From contig DGQT01000052.1 in NCBI GenBank assembly GCA_002390845.1, forward strand, positions 1 to 64,000: a DNA stretch of 64,000 bases. Reading direction: 5' to 3'. The position numbers were made by a program, and so were the translations under genes. Source of the DNA: Chitinophagaceae bacterium UBA4407 (GTDB lineage Bacteria; Bacteroidota; Bacteroidia; Chitinophagales; Chitinophagaceae). The notes below the pieces were generated by a model. The model searched no databases, was not told where the DNA came from, and saw only the letters and a list, made by a program, of their open reading frames with translations. Positions 25,399 to 34,688 of the stretch are shown here, one piece after another; position 1 is the first letter of the stretch; every line of letters starts with the position of its first letter.

Positions 25399-27795
25399 TT
25401 ATTCCGTTCTTAAACTCTTTACCGGATTTGCAACTGCTGCTTTAATTGCCTGGAAACTTATTGTGAGCAGCGCAATTAATACAGCCAAAGATCCCGACAC
25501 TAAAAACACCCACCACTCTATATTGATGCGGTAAGCAAATTCCTGCAGCCATTTATTCATTGCAAACAATGCAACAGGCACAGCAATTATTACGGCTATA
25601 CAAACAAGTTTTATAAAATCTTTGCTCAGCATAATGGTAACTGAAGTTACACTGGCCCCCAATACTTTTCTTATACCAATTTCTTTAATGCGCTGCGCTG
25701 CGGTAAATGTTGCAAGGCCAAATAAACCAAGGCATGCAATAATAACGGCCAGTATGGTAAAGATCATGGAAACCTGCTCCTGCTTTTGTTCTGCAGCGTA
25801 TTGCTTTGAAAAATTTTCATCAAGAAAATGAAATTCTGCAGTGTTGGTTTTGTCGAATTTTGTATAGACCTGTTTAAGATAAGCAAGACCTTCTGCGGTT
25901 TTATCCTTCGTGATTTTTACATATAAATTATCTTCGGCAGCTTCATTTTCAGGCATCATTATTACCAGTGGTTCTATCTTGTGCTGTAAAGAATAGGTAT
26001 GAAAATCTTTTACTACACCAATTACCGTTCTTGTTTGTTTAGGGCTGAATTTGTTTCTTTGAAATTCCATTCTCTTTCCAATTGCATCGCTCCAGCCAAG
26101 GGTTTTCATCAAGGTTTCGTTAATGAGTATAGCACCGGTTTTATCTGTGGCCATTGATGGGGAGAAATTTCTGCCTGCAATTAATTTTACATCTGTAGTT
26201 TTTAGAAAATCCTCATCCACCATTAATTCCTGCGCCATTTGTTCTGTAGATGAAATAACCCCGTTTTGTTCAAAAGAATAAGAATGCCCGCCAAGATCAT
26301 TATTACCGATGGGGTTGCCTGCTGCCGCTACAGATTCAATAAAAGGGCTTTTAAGTAACGTTGTTTTAAGGGCCGGTATTTGCGTGCGCACATTCATATC
26401 ATCAATATGAAAACTGAGTGTTTGTTCTTTATTAAAGCCGAGGTCTTTGTGCAGGGCATATTGCATTTGCTGATAAATAATAAACGAACCTGTTATCATT
26501 ACCACAGTTATTACAAACTGGAAAACCACCAATGATTTACGAAATAAGATGCTTGCATTCATGTTTCCCAACTGCCCTTTTAATGCAGGTATGGTTTTAA
26601 AGCGTGAAAGGAACCATGCAGGGTAGCTGCCGTTTATAAAACCTGTAACCACTACAAATAAAGCCAGTGCAATCAACGTTTCGGTGGCACCAAAACGCCA
26701 GATGGTTAGCTGCTTACCGGCAAGGTTATTGAATAAAGGCAGTGCGGCAGTTACTACAAAAAAAGCAATGAAAGCCGCTATAAAAGTTGTAAGCAATGAT
26801 TCTGTAATAAACATAGCCGCAAGCCTAAGGTTGCCCGAACCAATTACTTTACGAATGCCCACTTCTTTTACGCGTACAGAAGAACGTGCTGTTGAAAGGT
26901 TCATATAATTGATCAGGGCAATCAATAAAATTAAAACTGCGATTGCGATAAACATATATACACGACTAATGCTTCCGTTACTGCCTAACTCGTAATCGAG
27001 GTTTGAATACAGGTGAATGGATGTTACCGGCTGCAGCTCCATTCTGTACTGTGTAACCTTCATTTCTTTCTGAATGTTTGCAGCCGTAAACTGTGGCAGC
27101 TTCTTTTCTAGCAGCGCTACATTTGCTGTTTTGGTAAGCTTTATATAAGTGTATAAATAAAAATTCTGCCACTCATTTGTATTAAAGTTTGATGAAACAG
27201 AACGTACTCCGCTAAAATGCAGGTGCGTGTTTTCAGAAAGGTCTTTTATAACACCTGTTATAAGATTGCCATCATCGCTTCCAAAATAAATGGTTTGGTT
27301 CAACGCTTTCGATGCATCGCCAAATACTTTCCTGGCGAGGCTTTCAGTAATTACAATGGACTGTGGTTTTGCTAATGCACCAGCGGCATTGCCATAAAGA
27401 AAACCGTAGCCGAATACATTGAAAAAACTTTCATCAGCAAAAATAATATCGTTTGCTTTTAATGTTTTTCCTGCGTAGGTAATAACGCCGCCACCTTCCA
27501 TATCAATACGGGTAGCGGTTTCAATTTCAGGAAATTCAGCTTTCATCGCAGGCGCAAATGGTGGCGAAGTTAAAGGTAGGTCAAGTTTACCGCCATCCCA
27601 GGTGGCATGTTGTGCAACACGGTAAATACGGTCTGAACCGGGCAGGTTGCGGTCGTAGCTAAACTCATCGGCAACATATAAAGCAATCATCCAAAAAGCA
27701 GCAAGGCCAATTGCAATACTTGCGATGTTGATAGCAGTATAAGTTTTATTTCGAAGCAGATTTCTCCAGGCGGTTTTAATGTAATTCCTCAGCAT
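25399..27795 (-). CDS. ABC transporter permease, MacB/FtsX type (paralogue 4)
   Basis: 798-residue paralogue. N-terminus MLRNYIKTAWRNLLRNKTYT, helix 1 at about 21-43, coupling loops EVGIRKVIGSGNL (about residue 318) and EIGIRKVLGASVTS (about residue 705), C-terminus AAVANPVKSLR. The domain order is as in its neighbours. A dispersed repeat lies close to each end, so it looks like a separate transcription unit. It shares the tail ISFQAIKAAVANPVKSLR with paralogue 5, so these two may be the closest pair. Substrate unknown. Confidence 0.92.
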   Translation of the reverse strand: MLRNYIKTAWRNLLRNKTYTAINIASIAIGLAAFWMIALYVADEFSYDRNLPGSDRIYRVAQHATWDGGKLDLPLTSPPFAPAMKAEFPEIETATRIDMEGGGVITYAGKTLKANDIIFADESFFNVFGYGFLYGNAAGALAKPQSIVITESLARKVFGDASKALNQTIYFGSDDGNLITGVIKDLSENTHLHFSGVRSVSSNFNTNEWQNFYLYTYIKLTKTANVALLEKKLPQFTAANIQKEMKVTQYRMELQPVTSIHLYSNLDYELGSNGSISRVYMFIAIAVLILLIALINYMNLSTARSSVRVKEVGIRKVIGSGNLRLAAMFITESLLTTFIAAFIAFFVVTAALPLFNNLAGKQLTIWRFGATETLIALALFVVVTGFINGSYPAWFLSRFKTIPALKGQLGNMNASILFRKSLVVFQFVITVVMITGSFIIYQQMQYALHKDLGFNKEQTLSFHIDDMNVRTQIPALKTTLLKSPFIESVAAAGNPIGNNDLGGHSYSFEQNGVISSTEQMAQELMVDEDFLKTTDVKLIAGRNFSPSMATDKTGAILINETLMKTLGWSDAIGKRMEFQRNKFSPKQTRTVIGVVKDFHTYSLQHKIEPLVIMMPENEAAEDNLYVKITKDKTAEGLAYLKQVYTKFDKTNTAEFHFLDENFSKQYAAEQKQEQVSMIFTILAVIIACLGLFGLATFTAAQRIKEIGIRKVLGASVTSVTIMLSKDFIKLVCIAVIIAVPVALFAMNKWLQEFAYRINIEWWVFLVSGSLAVLIALLTISFQAIKAAVANPVKSLRTE

Positions 27796-27840
27796 ATGTG
27801 TACATTATAATTGAATAAATTTATTGCTTTTTTAAGCAAT

Positions 27841-28287
27841 TCTTTTTAGCCAGGCTTTATTACTGCTATGAAGCTTCTGTTGCGTCGCACACTTGTACAT
27901 ATTGAATGTATCTGGGCACAATGCAAGTGGCTTTACAATTGTAAATCGCCTTATTGCAGCAGTCAAGAGTTGTATAAAAAGAACTTGTAGAAATAATGTA
28001 AATAATGTGCCACATACAGATCCGCTGGTTTTCAATTGTTTAAAAAATGCGGTTCTTAAACCGTGTACGATTCCGATACAATAATTGTTCCTTTTCGATG
28101 CAGGCAACGCTGCAACAACGCTGCACTGGTTGCTGAATAGCATTGTTGCAGGTGCAGTGTGCGATCCCGAAATAAATTCGGGACTGGCTGCCACGCCTCG
28201 CTTAAATGTCGCCATGAAAACGGAACTGTGAACCGAGCGTGGCAAGAGAAGATCAATCTGTGTTCAGAATGCCCGGCTCAAAAAAAA
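27841..28287. repeat. Dispersed inverted repeat with arms of different types
   Basis: Left arm: TTTTTAGCCAGGC, core GTTGCGTCGCACACTTGTAC (27879-27898). Right arm: GCCACGC...AACGGAACTGTG...GCGTGGCAAG type, ending CCCGGCTCAAAAAAAA. The interior is about 290 bp and includes a CCCGAAATAAATTCGGG hairpin (28170-28186) and repeated GCAACGCTGCA words. Confidence 0.75.
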
Positions 28288-28320
28288 GTGTTTTATAAAG
28301 TGCGCTGGCGGGTATTTAAA

Positions 28321-28356
28321 ACAACAAAGCCATTGATTACTCAAAGGCTTTGTTGT
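28321..28356 (-). terminator. Hairpin behind the DUF4097-like gene
   Basis: Perfect 11-bp stem ACAACAAAGCC / GGCTTTGTTGT around a 14-nt loop, 22 bp from the gene's stop. The T-rich flank is better on the plus side than the minus side. Confidence 0.55.
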
Positions 28357-28377
28357 ACAATTTTTATTACGATGTAA

Positions 28378-29415
28378 TCAGTTAAAACTAAGTCTCACTG
28401 TACCACTGCTGGCCCTTACTTTTATAGGTGTGCCGCCACCGTTTAATTTACCTGTAATATTATCTTCTTCAGTGTTACCGCTGAAATTATTGAGTGAACT
28501 AACTTTTACTTTATTGCCGCTTAAATCAAGATCAAGGCCCTGGCCTTTTGGTAACTGCAAATCAATATTGCCACCGGAATTGTGCAGTTTTACATATTTG
28601 CCAAGTGTAGTTAGCGCAACATCCATACTGCCGCCGCTGGTACTCGCGTCTACCGATCCGGAAATATTACTGAGTTTTACACTACCGCCACTGGTACTTG
28701 CAGAAAGTTCGCCTGTAATATTGCTGCCTTCAATTCTGCCACCGCTGGTACTGGCATCAATAGTGCCTTCCAGATCTGTAAGATTAAGCGAACCGCCTGA
28801 CGTTGAAAGTTGAAGGTTGCCTTTACATTTTGAAGCTTCTATACTGCCGCCGCTGGTTGAAAGATCAACATCATCTGTGGTGTTTGAAACATGGATGCTG
28901 CCACCACTGGTTCTGCCGTTTATTTTGCCGCTAACGTTATCTATATGCAAACTGCCGCCACTGGTTCTAAAATTTTGATTGCCTTTTAAACCAGTTAGCT
29001 TTATGCTGCCGCCACTGGTGCTTAGGTCTGTAGATACATTACCCGGAATGTAAATTTTAAAAGAAATACTCAGCGATTTTTTCCAGTTCATATTATTTTG
29101 TTTCTGCTTTGCAATTGCAACAAGTTTATTGTTGCTTACAGAAACTTCAAGGGTATAATATTCTTCGAGACGGCTTTTGATTTCATCTTTCGACAACATG
29201 CCAAGGCCATTGTTACCTGATACATATACTTCAATTTTTGACTCGCCTGTTCCACCTGTAACAGTAATACTGCCGCCACTGGTTTTTACTTCTGCCTGCT
29301 GAATATTTTCGCTGCTTAAAGATTTTGTAATGTAAGGTTCTTTATTATCGCCAGACTGTGCATTTGTTACTGCAGTTACGCTGAGCAGCGATAGAAATAA
29401 AATGTACTTTTTCAT
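28378..29415 (-). CDS. DUF4097-like exported protein with eight 18-residue repeats
   Basis: 345 residues from the ATG at 29415, which gives a clean signal peptide (MKKYILFLSLLSVTAVTNAQ); the longer frame from 29529 runs into a repeat arm. The mature protein begins with a TSGGSITVTGG strand, then a charged helical region, then consecutive 18-residue units that start TSGG(S/R) (TSGGSIKLTGLKGNQNFR, TSGGSLHIDNVSGKINGR and so on), about residues 130-270. This is a right-handed beta-helix or adhesin-like solenoid as found in DUF4097/DUF2807 proteins. It sits in the permease cluster between paralogues 4 and 5. Function unknown; it may be an envelope-stress or surface protein. Confidence 0.75.
   Translation of the reverse strand: MKKYILFLSLLSVTAVTNAQSGDNKEPYITKSLSSENIQQAEVKTSGGSITVTGGTGESKIEVYVSGNNGLGMLSKDEIKSRLEEYYTLEVSVSNNKLVAIAKQKQNNMNWKKSLSISFKIYIPGNVSTDLSTSGGSIKLTGLKGNQNFRTSGGSLHIDNVSGKINGRTSGGSIHVSNTTDDVDLSTSGGSIEASKCKGNLQLSTSGGSLNLTDLEGTIDASTSGGRIEGSNITGELSASTSGGSVKLSNISGSVDASTSGGSMDVALTTLGKYVKLHNSGGNIDLQLPKGQGLDLDLSGNKVKVSSLNNFSGNTEEDNITGKLNGGGTPIKVRASSGTVRLSFN
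28610..29035 (-). repeat. 54-bp coding tandem repeats
   Basis: The 18-residue units of the DUF4097-like protein are visible in DNA as recurrent CTGCCGCC(A/G)CTGGT on the plus strand every 54 bp. The units have diverged at third positions, so this is an old protein repeat rather than a fresh expansion. Confidence 0.8.
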
Positions 29416-29742
29416 GTTTGTGCTTTTAAAATTTTGTTTGTTTGAAATCATTTTTTTGGTTCGTGCATTGTATCGCTTATCATCGTTCCTTGTGTCACTC
29501 ACTTGTACATCCGGAACTTTATTGGGCAATAAGCGATTGATTGAAAGTGTAACGGGTACTTTGTAAAAATGTTACAGGTGTCTTTAAAAAAATTATTATA
29601 ATCTCCGAACGCTGTTTCTGTATTTGATAAGCTGAATAATAATCAGAACGTACAAGTGAGTGACACAACGATGCTGAATGATTATTCTATGCCGGCTTCA
29701 TAAAAAATGATGATTTGCTGATTCAATACATTATCAAATCAA
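29416..29742. other. Gap between DUF4097-like gene and permease 5
   Basis: 327 bp, nearly all of it the dispersed repeat at 29478-29705. No gene. Confidence 0.6.
29478..29705. repeat. Dispersed long inverted repeat, GTGTCACTC type in both arms
   Basis: Left core CTTGTGTCACTCACTTGTAC (29489-29508) and right core GTACAAGTGAGTGACACAAC (29650-29669). Both arms carry the variant, so pairing is preserved at all three variant positions. Right outer end ATGCCGGCTTCATAAAAAA, 38 bp from the permease stop. Confidence 0.9.
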
Positions 29743-32106
29743 CTATTCTGTTCTTAAACTTTTTACCGGGTTTGCAACCGCTGCCTTTATAGCCTGGAAG
29801 CTAACAGTAATAATGGCAATGAGCAATGATAGCAGGCCTGCAATTGCAAACACCCACCATTCTATAGTTATACGGTATTTATAGTCTATCAGCCATGCAT
29901 TCATAAGCCACCATGCAATAGGAGCTGCAATTGCAAATGATACAATTACCAGCTTAAGAAAATCTTTTGAAAGCAATGTGGCCAGGCCTGCTACAGACGC
30001 ACCCAATACTTTGCGTACACCTATTTCTTTAATACGGTTCTCGGCCATATAAGTGGCAAGGCCAAACAAGCCAAGGCAGGAAATAAAAATGGTTAGCCCT
30101 GCAAACAATGTGGCCAAGGTGCCCTGGCGCTGTTCATTGTCAAATTTTTGGGCATATTCATCATCAACAAATTTATATTCGAAAGGGTACTCTGTATTGT
30201 ACTTTTTAAATATTGCTTCGGCTTTATTTAAATTTTGTGCTGTTGAATTTTTACTGTTGAATTTTACAAGCATGGTTTGAAACCAGGCTTTGGCACCTGC
30301 TATCAGCATAGGCTTTGTTGGCTCGTATGGCGAAGTAAGAATGAAATCTTTTATAACACCAACGATATGCCATTCGGTGCCATTGTCTTTTACAATTTTT
30401 CCAATGGGATCTTTAAACTTCATTACTTTCAATGCAGACTCATTAATGATCATACCCGTTGAATCTGTTGGGAATTTTTTAAGATCAAAATCGCGGCCTT
30501 GTACAAAAGTTAACCCTGCTGTGGCACCCAACCCTTCGTCTTCATTGTAGCGAAAAAAGTCTGTTTTGTCGTTAGGATCTTTGCCCTCCCATTCCTGGCC
30601 CCACCCATCACTCCAGCTTTGGGTAAGGGGTGCACTGGTTTTTGTAACCGAAGTAGCAACACCCGAAGACAATAATTCGTTTTTTATAAGCGGATAATTT
30701 TTTTCAATATCGCCTGTGAAAAGGTGATAAATAAGATTGTTTTTATTATAACCGGTTTCCCTGTTCTGGGCATAATCAATTTGTTGTTTTACAATAATGG
30801 TGCAGATGATAAGAATAATTGCAAACGTAAATTGTAGTACTACCAATACCTTGCGTGGCGTAACCAGTGCATTCGCTTTTTTAAATGTTCCTTTCAATAC
30901 TTTAACCGGCTTAAAAGAAGAAAGGAAAAATGCGGGATAACTTCCTGCAAGTACACCGGTAAATATCACAAAACCTATACCTGAAAGCCAAAAATAAATG
31001 CTGCCAAAGTCAATAGATAATTGTTTATCCGTAAGACTATTAAAAGGTGGTAAACTTAATTGAACAAGTATTACTGCCAGGATTCCGGCTAAAAATGAGA
31101 TTAAGATAGACTCGCCGATAAACTGTCCGATCAATGAGCCTTTTTTTGCACCAACTACTTTGCGTATGCCAACTTCTTTTGCTCTTTTTTCGCTGCGTGC
31201 AGTGCTTAGGTTCATAAAGTTTATACAGGCGATTAGCAAAATAAACGCTGCAATAATGCCGAATAATTTTACAAACACAATTCTGCCGCCACCATCTTCT
31301 TTGCCATTACTAAAGCTTGAATACAAACGCCATTTACTCATTGGATAGATAAACATTTCCCATTTAGGTTCATCTTTTTCGTATTTGGGTTTCAGCACTT
31401 TCATTTTTGCATTTACAGATGCTTCTGATGCATTGGGTTTAAGCAATACATAAGTGCGTGTGCTGTTGTTTCCCCAGTACTCATCATCATCACCAAGAAA
31501 ACGTTTATAAGACCATGGCAAAAGGTATTCAAAATTGAACCTCGTATTTAGCGGCAGATCTTTTAATATGCCCGTAACAGTAAAATTTTCTTTATTATCA
31601 ATTTTAATAATTTTACCCATCGGGTCTTCGCTGCCGTATAGCTTTTTAGCCAGCGTTTCAGTGAGCACAACAGAGTGCATATCTTTTAAAACCGTTGTTG
31701 CATTGCCTTTTAGTAAAGGAAAAGAAAATACCTGCAAAAAGTTAGAATCAACAGTACTGCCATTCACAGTTAATCTCTTTTCACCAATACTGAAAAGGTG
31801 ACTATTTGCCCAGTCTACCCTTACCGCCTGTTCTACTTCGGGCATATCGCGTTCCAGTGTACGGGCCAGTACTTTTGGTGTGGTATTCCAGCATTGTAGT
31901 TCGCCGCTGAATTCTGCACGGTTCCAGGCTTCATAAATGCAGTCTTTTTTTTCGTGAAACTGGTCGTAACTAACTTCGCTTTGTATCCACAAAAGAATAA
32001 GAATGGCGCTGGCCATGCCAACAGCCAAGCCTGCAATATTGATGATAGAAAAGCCTTTATTCCGTAACAGGTTGCGAAAGGCAATTTTTAAATAATTCTT
32101 TATCAT
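29743..32106 (-). CDS. ABC transporter permease, MacB/FtsX type (paralogue 5)
   Basis: 787-residue paralogue, the shortest of the five. N-terminus MIKNYLKIAFRNLLRNKGFS, helix 1 at about 21-42, coupling loops EVGIRKVVGAKKG (about residue 315) and EIGVRKVLGASVAG (about residue 695), C-terminus AAVANPVKSLR. It is the paralogue nearest the ATPase and fusion protein, with only a small open frame and a dispersed repeat between them, so it is the likeliest constant partner of that ATPase. Substrate unknown. Confidence 0.92.
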   Translation of the reverse strand: MIKNYLKIAFRNLLRNKGFSIINIAGLAVGMASAILILLWIQSEVSYDQFHEKKDCIYEAWNRAEFSGELQCWNTTPKVLARTLERDMPEVEQAVRVDWANSHLFSIGEKRLTVNGSTVDSNFLQVFSFPLLKGNATTVLKDMHSVVLTETLAKKLYGSEDPMGKIIKIDNKENFTVTGILKDLPLNTRFNFEYLLPWSYKRFLGDDDEYWGNNSTRTYVLLKPNASEASVNAKMKVLKPKYEKDEPKWEMFIYPMSKWRLYSSFSNGKEDGGGRIVFVKLFGIIAAFILLIACINFMNLSTARSEKRAKEVGIRKVVGAKKGSLIGQFIGESILISFLAGILAVILVQLSLPPFNSLTDKQLSIDFGSIYFWLSGIGFVIFTGVLAGSYPAFFLSSFKPVKVLKGTFKKANALVTPRKVLVVLQFTFAIILIICTIIVKQQIDYAQNRETGYNKNNLIYHLFTGDIEKNYPLIKNELLSSGVATSVTKTSAPLTQSWSDGWGQEWEGKDPNDKTDFFRYNEDEGLGATAGLTFVQGRDFDLKKFPTDSTGMIINESALKVMKFKDPIGKIVKDNGTEWHIVGVIKDFILTSPYEPTKPMLIAGAKAWFQTMLVKFNSKNSTAQNLNKAEAIFKKYNTEYPFEYKFVDDEYAQKFDNEQRQGTLATLFAGLTIFISCLGLFGLATYMAENRIKEIGVRKVLGASVAGLATLLSKDFLKLVIVSFAIAAPIAWWLMNAWLIDYKYRITIEWWVFAIAGLLSLLIAIITVSFQAIKAAVANPVKSLRTE

Positions 32107-32115
32107 GAATATTAT

Positions 32116-32277
32116 ATTTTATGAACCCTGCAATTGGATTCTTTGGTCATCTTTTCTTGCGTCGCACACTGGTACGTTCTGAACAATTTTGAACTGATGG
32201 CTTACAGTTATCCTGCAGTACAAGTGTGCGACGCAACGGAAGCTTCATTCCTGTACCTGGGCCCGGTCAATAATTTT
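32116..32277. repeat. Dispersed long inverted repeat, both arms
   Basis: Cores CTTGCGTCGCACACTGGTAC (32156-32175) and GTACAAGTGTGCGACGCAAC (32218-32237), interior of 42 bp, the shortest here. It starts nine bases upstream of the permease 5 start codon, so it lies in its leader. Confidence 0.88.
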
Positions 32278-32301
32278 TCCTGGGCTGTTATTAAAATTAT
32301 T

Positions 32302-32517
32302 TTATAACAGTTGCATAATTCTGAAAGCAACAAACTGGGTGGGTGCTGTTTCTTCTAAACGGTTCTCAGTGCAACTGGTCCTGTCGCGCTGTTTCAGTGA
32401 AACAGCGGCATCATTAGAACGATGCCGGCTTATGCCAAAATAAGCTGTTGCAAATACGGCCATTGTTAAGGTAAAAACAATAACGAGTTTTATATTTTTG
32501 GCTACGGTCTTTTTCAT
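32302..32517 (-). CDS. Small membrane protein, unknown
   Basis: 71 residues with one N-terminal helix (about 10-29, LVIVFTLTMAVFATAYFG) after a basic MKKTVAKNIK start, then a polar tail. I recognise no family. It lies 34 bp downstream of the ABC ATPase gene on the same strand and before permease 5, so it could be co-transcribed. Start and signal-like N-terminus favour a real gene, but the length is near the limit of what composition can support. Confidence 0.4.
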   Translation of the reverse strand: MKKTVAKNIKLVIVFTLTMAVFATAYFGISRHRSNDAAVSLKQRDRTSCTENRLEETAPTQFVAFRIMQLL

Positions 32518-32551
32518 AATTATAGGGTTATTTGTGTAACCGTGGTTTAAA

Positions 32552-33229
32552 TTAGATCAATATATTTTCCGTGACTGACTGGCCATCCAGCATACGGATG
32601 ATGCGGTGGCTGTAACGAGAATCGTGTTCGCTGTGTGTTACCATTACAATGGTTGTTCCCTGTTCGTTAAGCTCTGTTAGCAGCTCCATTACCTCGTTAC
32701 CATTATGGCTGTCGAGGTTACCGGTAGGCTCATCCGCCAGAATCAATTTTGGTTTGTTTACCACGGCCCTTGCTACGGCAACGCGTTGCTGCTGGCCACC
32801 TGAAAGCTGCTGTGGGTAATGGTTGCGGCGGTGCATGATCTGTACTTTATCCAACACTTCTTCTACACGCTTCTTACGTTCGGGGGCTTTCATGCCGGTA
32901 TATATTAAAGGCAGTTCTACATTTTCGAAAACGGTTAACTCATCAATCAGGTTAAAACTCTGAAACACGAAACCGATATTATGTTTGCGCAGGTCGGCAC
33001 GTTTACGTTCGTTGAATTTTGCTACTTCAATACCATTAAAAACAAAACTTCCTGCATCGGGATCGTCAAGTAAACCGAGTATGTTCAGCAAGGTAGATTT
33101 GCCACAACCGGACGGCCCCATTACTGCAACAAATTCACCTTCTTTTACTTCAATGGAAAGCTTATTCAATGCAACAGTTTCTACTTCTTCTGTGCGGTAT
33201 ACTTTTTCGAGTTCAGTTATCTTGATCAT
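32552..33229 (-). CDS. ABC transporter ATP-binding protein (MacB/LolD type)
   Basis: 225-residue stand-alone nucleotide-binding subunit of the MacB/LolD/FtsE class. All motifs are intact: Walker A GPSGCGKSTLLN at about residues 38-49, Q-loop FVFQSFNLI, signature LSGGQQQRVAVARA at about 141-154, Walker B LILADEPTGNLD at about 162-173, and the H-loop in VMVTHSEHD. It is the only ABC ATPase in the window and lies 55 bp after the membrane-fusion gene. It very probably drives permease 5 and may serve all five paralogous permeases (inference from gene content). It hydrolyses ATP on the cytosolic side to move the periplasmic parts of the permease. Confidence 0.94.
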   Translation of the reverse strand: MIKITELEKVYRTEEVETVALNKLSIEVKEGEFVAVMGPSGCGKSTLLNILGLLDDPDAGSFVFNGIEVAKFNERKRADLRKHNIGFVFQSFNLIDELTVFENVELPLIYTGMKAPERKKRVEEVLDKVQIMHRRNHYPQQLSGGQQQRVAVARAVVNKPKLILADEPTGNLDSHNGNEVMELLTELNEQGTTIVMVTHSEHDSRYSHRIIRMLDGQSVTENILI

Positions 33230-33283
33230 GTTCTGTTTAGATTTATTATTTAGAATATATGTTACGGTTGAGATGTTATTTTG

Positions 33284-34540
33284 TTACGGCTTTTTTAAAA
33301 TTAATTCCTGCATGGTTCCATAATTTTCATAGCTGCTGGTTACCACTTTGTCTCCCGGCTGAAGCCCCTGCAGTACTTCATAATAATCTACGTTCTGATT
33401 TCCTAGCTGTATATCCACTTTATAGGCTTTGCTGCCATCGGCACTTACTTTAAATATCCAGTTGCCTCCTGTTTGCTGATAGAACCCGCCCTTTGCCAAA
33501 AGTACAGACTGCCTTTCATCGCTCAGTGCCAGCAGTATCTGCAGTGTTTGCCCGCGGCGTATTCCTTTTGGTACTTTACCAGCAAACTGCATATCAACCT
33601 GGAAACGCCCATTGGTAACCTGCGTATAAACCTTTTTTATTTCAAGTTGGTAGCTGGTATCGGCAAATGTGAACGTGCCTTTTAATCCGGTATAAATACG
33701 GGAAAGGTAATGCTCATCAACATCTACGCGTACTTTAAAGCCGCTCAATACATCTATCTGCCCCAGGCGTTCTCCTTTATTTTTATTTTGCCCAACTTCT
33801 GCATCAAGCGAGGTTAACTGGCCATCTACCGGTGCACGAACAATAAGGTCGCCCACTTTTTTACGCATTACGGCAAGTGCATTTTGTGAACCTTCGTAGG
33901 ATTGTTTTGCCTGGTTTAATTGCTGATTGGTAGAAAGGGAATCCTGGCTCAGTATCTGTGCTGTTAATTTCTTTTTTGCCAGTTGATAGTTATAAGTATT
34001 TTCTGCCTGTTTAAATTCCTGGGAGCCTATTACTTTTTGCTCGTACAAATGTTTGTCAAGATTATAAATACGTTCCGCTTCTTTTAAAGAATTGTCCACG
34101 TCGGTCATCTGGTTCAGTTTGGTGGTGGTATTTTGCTGGGCTGCGTTGCGTGCAATCTGCATTTGCGTAAGCAGGTTATATACTGATGTTTCCTGGTTAA
34201 CAAGGCTCAACTCAAGATCGGTATTGCTCAATCTTAAAATGGGTTGGCCTTTTGTCATTACAGCGCCATCTTCTACGTATTTTTCTTCAACCCGGCCACC
34301 TTCTACAGCGTCAAGATAAATAGTTGTTTCGGGAAGCACTACTCCATTTACAGGAATGTTTTCCTGGAAAACGCCTTTCTTCACTTCGCTTACGGTAATC
34401 CGGTCAGTTTCTACTGCTAATTTGCTTGGGCCCGAAGTATAATAATAACTTGCCAGAATTAATCCAGCCAATGCTACAATTCCCGCAATAGTTAGAATTC
34501 TTTTTTTTGTCCACGTCTTTTTTTCAATTACTCTGTCCAC
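33284..34540 (-). CDS. Periplasmic adaptor (HlyD/MacA-like membrane-fusion protein)
   Basis: 418-residue membrane-fusion protein linking an inner-membrane transporter to the outer membrane. It has a cytosolic start (MDRVIEKKTWTKKR), one anchor helix at about residues 15-32, a first half-lipoyl block (YVEDGAVMTKGQPILRLS at about 92-109), a long alpha-helical hairpin at about 115-235 (NQETSVYNLLTQMQIARNA, QAKQSYEGSQNALAVMR), and a second half-lipoyl block (LIVRAPVDGQLTSLDAEVG). The beta-barrel and membrane-proximal domains follow, ending with LQGLQPGDKVVTSSY. It leads the operon with the ATPase. No TolC-type gene is in the window. The GTGTACG motif lies 330-370 bp upstream. Confidence 0.9.
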   Translation of the reverse strand: MDRVIEKKTWTKKRILTIAGIVALAGLILASYYYTSGPSKLAVETDRITVSEVKKGVFQENIPVNGVVLPETTIYLDAVEGGRVEEKYVEDGAVMTKGQPILRLSNTDLELSLVNQETSVYNLLTQMQIARNAAQQNTTTKLNQMTDVDNSLKEAERIYNLDKHLYEQKVIGSQEFKQAENTYNYQLAKKKLTAQILSQDSLSTNQQLNQAKQSYEGSQNALAVMRKKVGDLIVRAPVDGQLTSLDAEVGQNKNKGERLGQIDVLSGFKVRVDVDEHYLSRIYTGLKGTFTFADTSYQLEIKKVYTQVTNGRFQVDMQFAGKVPKGIRRGQTLQILLALSDERQSVLLAKGGFYQQTGGNWIFKVSADGSKAYKVDIQLGNQNVDYYEVLQGLQPGDKVVTSSYENYGTMQELILKKP

Positions 34541-34688
34541 AGTTTGTATTTTATAATATTGATTTACAATTTTCTTTTTTATGCGCTTTATTTTTATACG
34601 AAGCGCTTTTAAAAAACCCAGTGTAGAAACACAGGTTTGTATTGCACATGAGAAACAATTTTATCGTTACTTACAACCTTTCCTTTTT

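Larger units (their letters stand above)
27796..28377. other. Gap with an unusually long dispersed repeat
   Basis: 582 bp, most of it a 447-bp element (27841-28287) followed by a terminator (28321-28356). Open frames here read through repeat arms and are not convincing genes. Confidence 0.6.

Noticed and set aside
29416..29529. 38-residue extension of the DUF4097-like protein
   Set aside because: It is read from a repeat arm and would precede the signal peptide.
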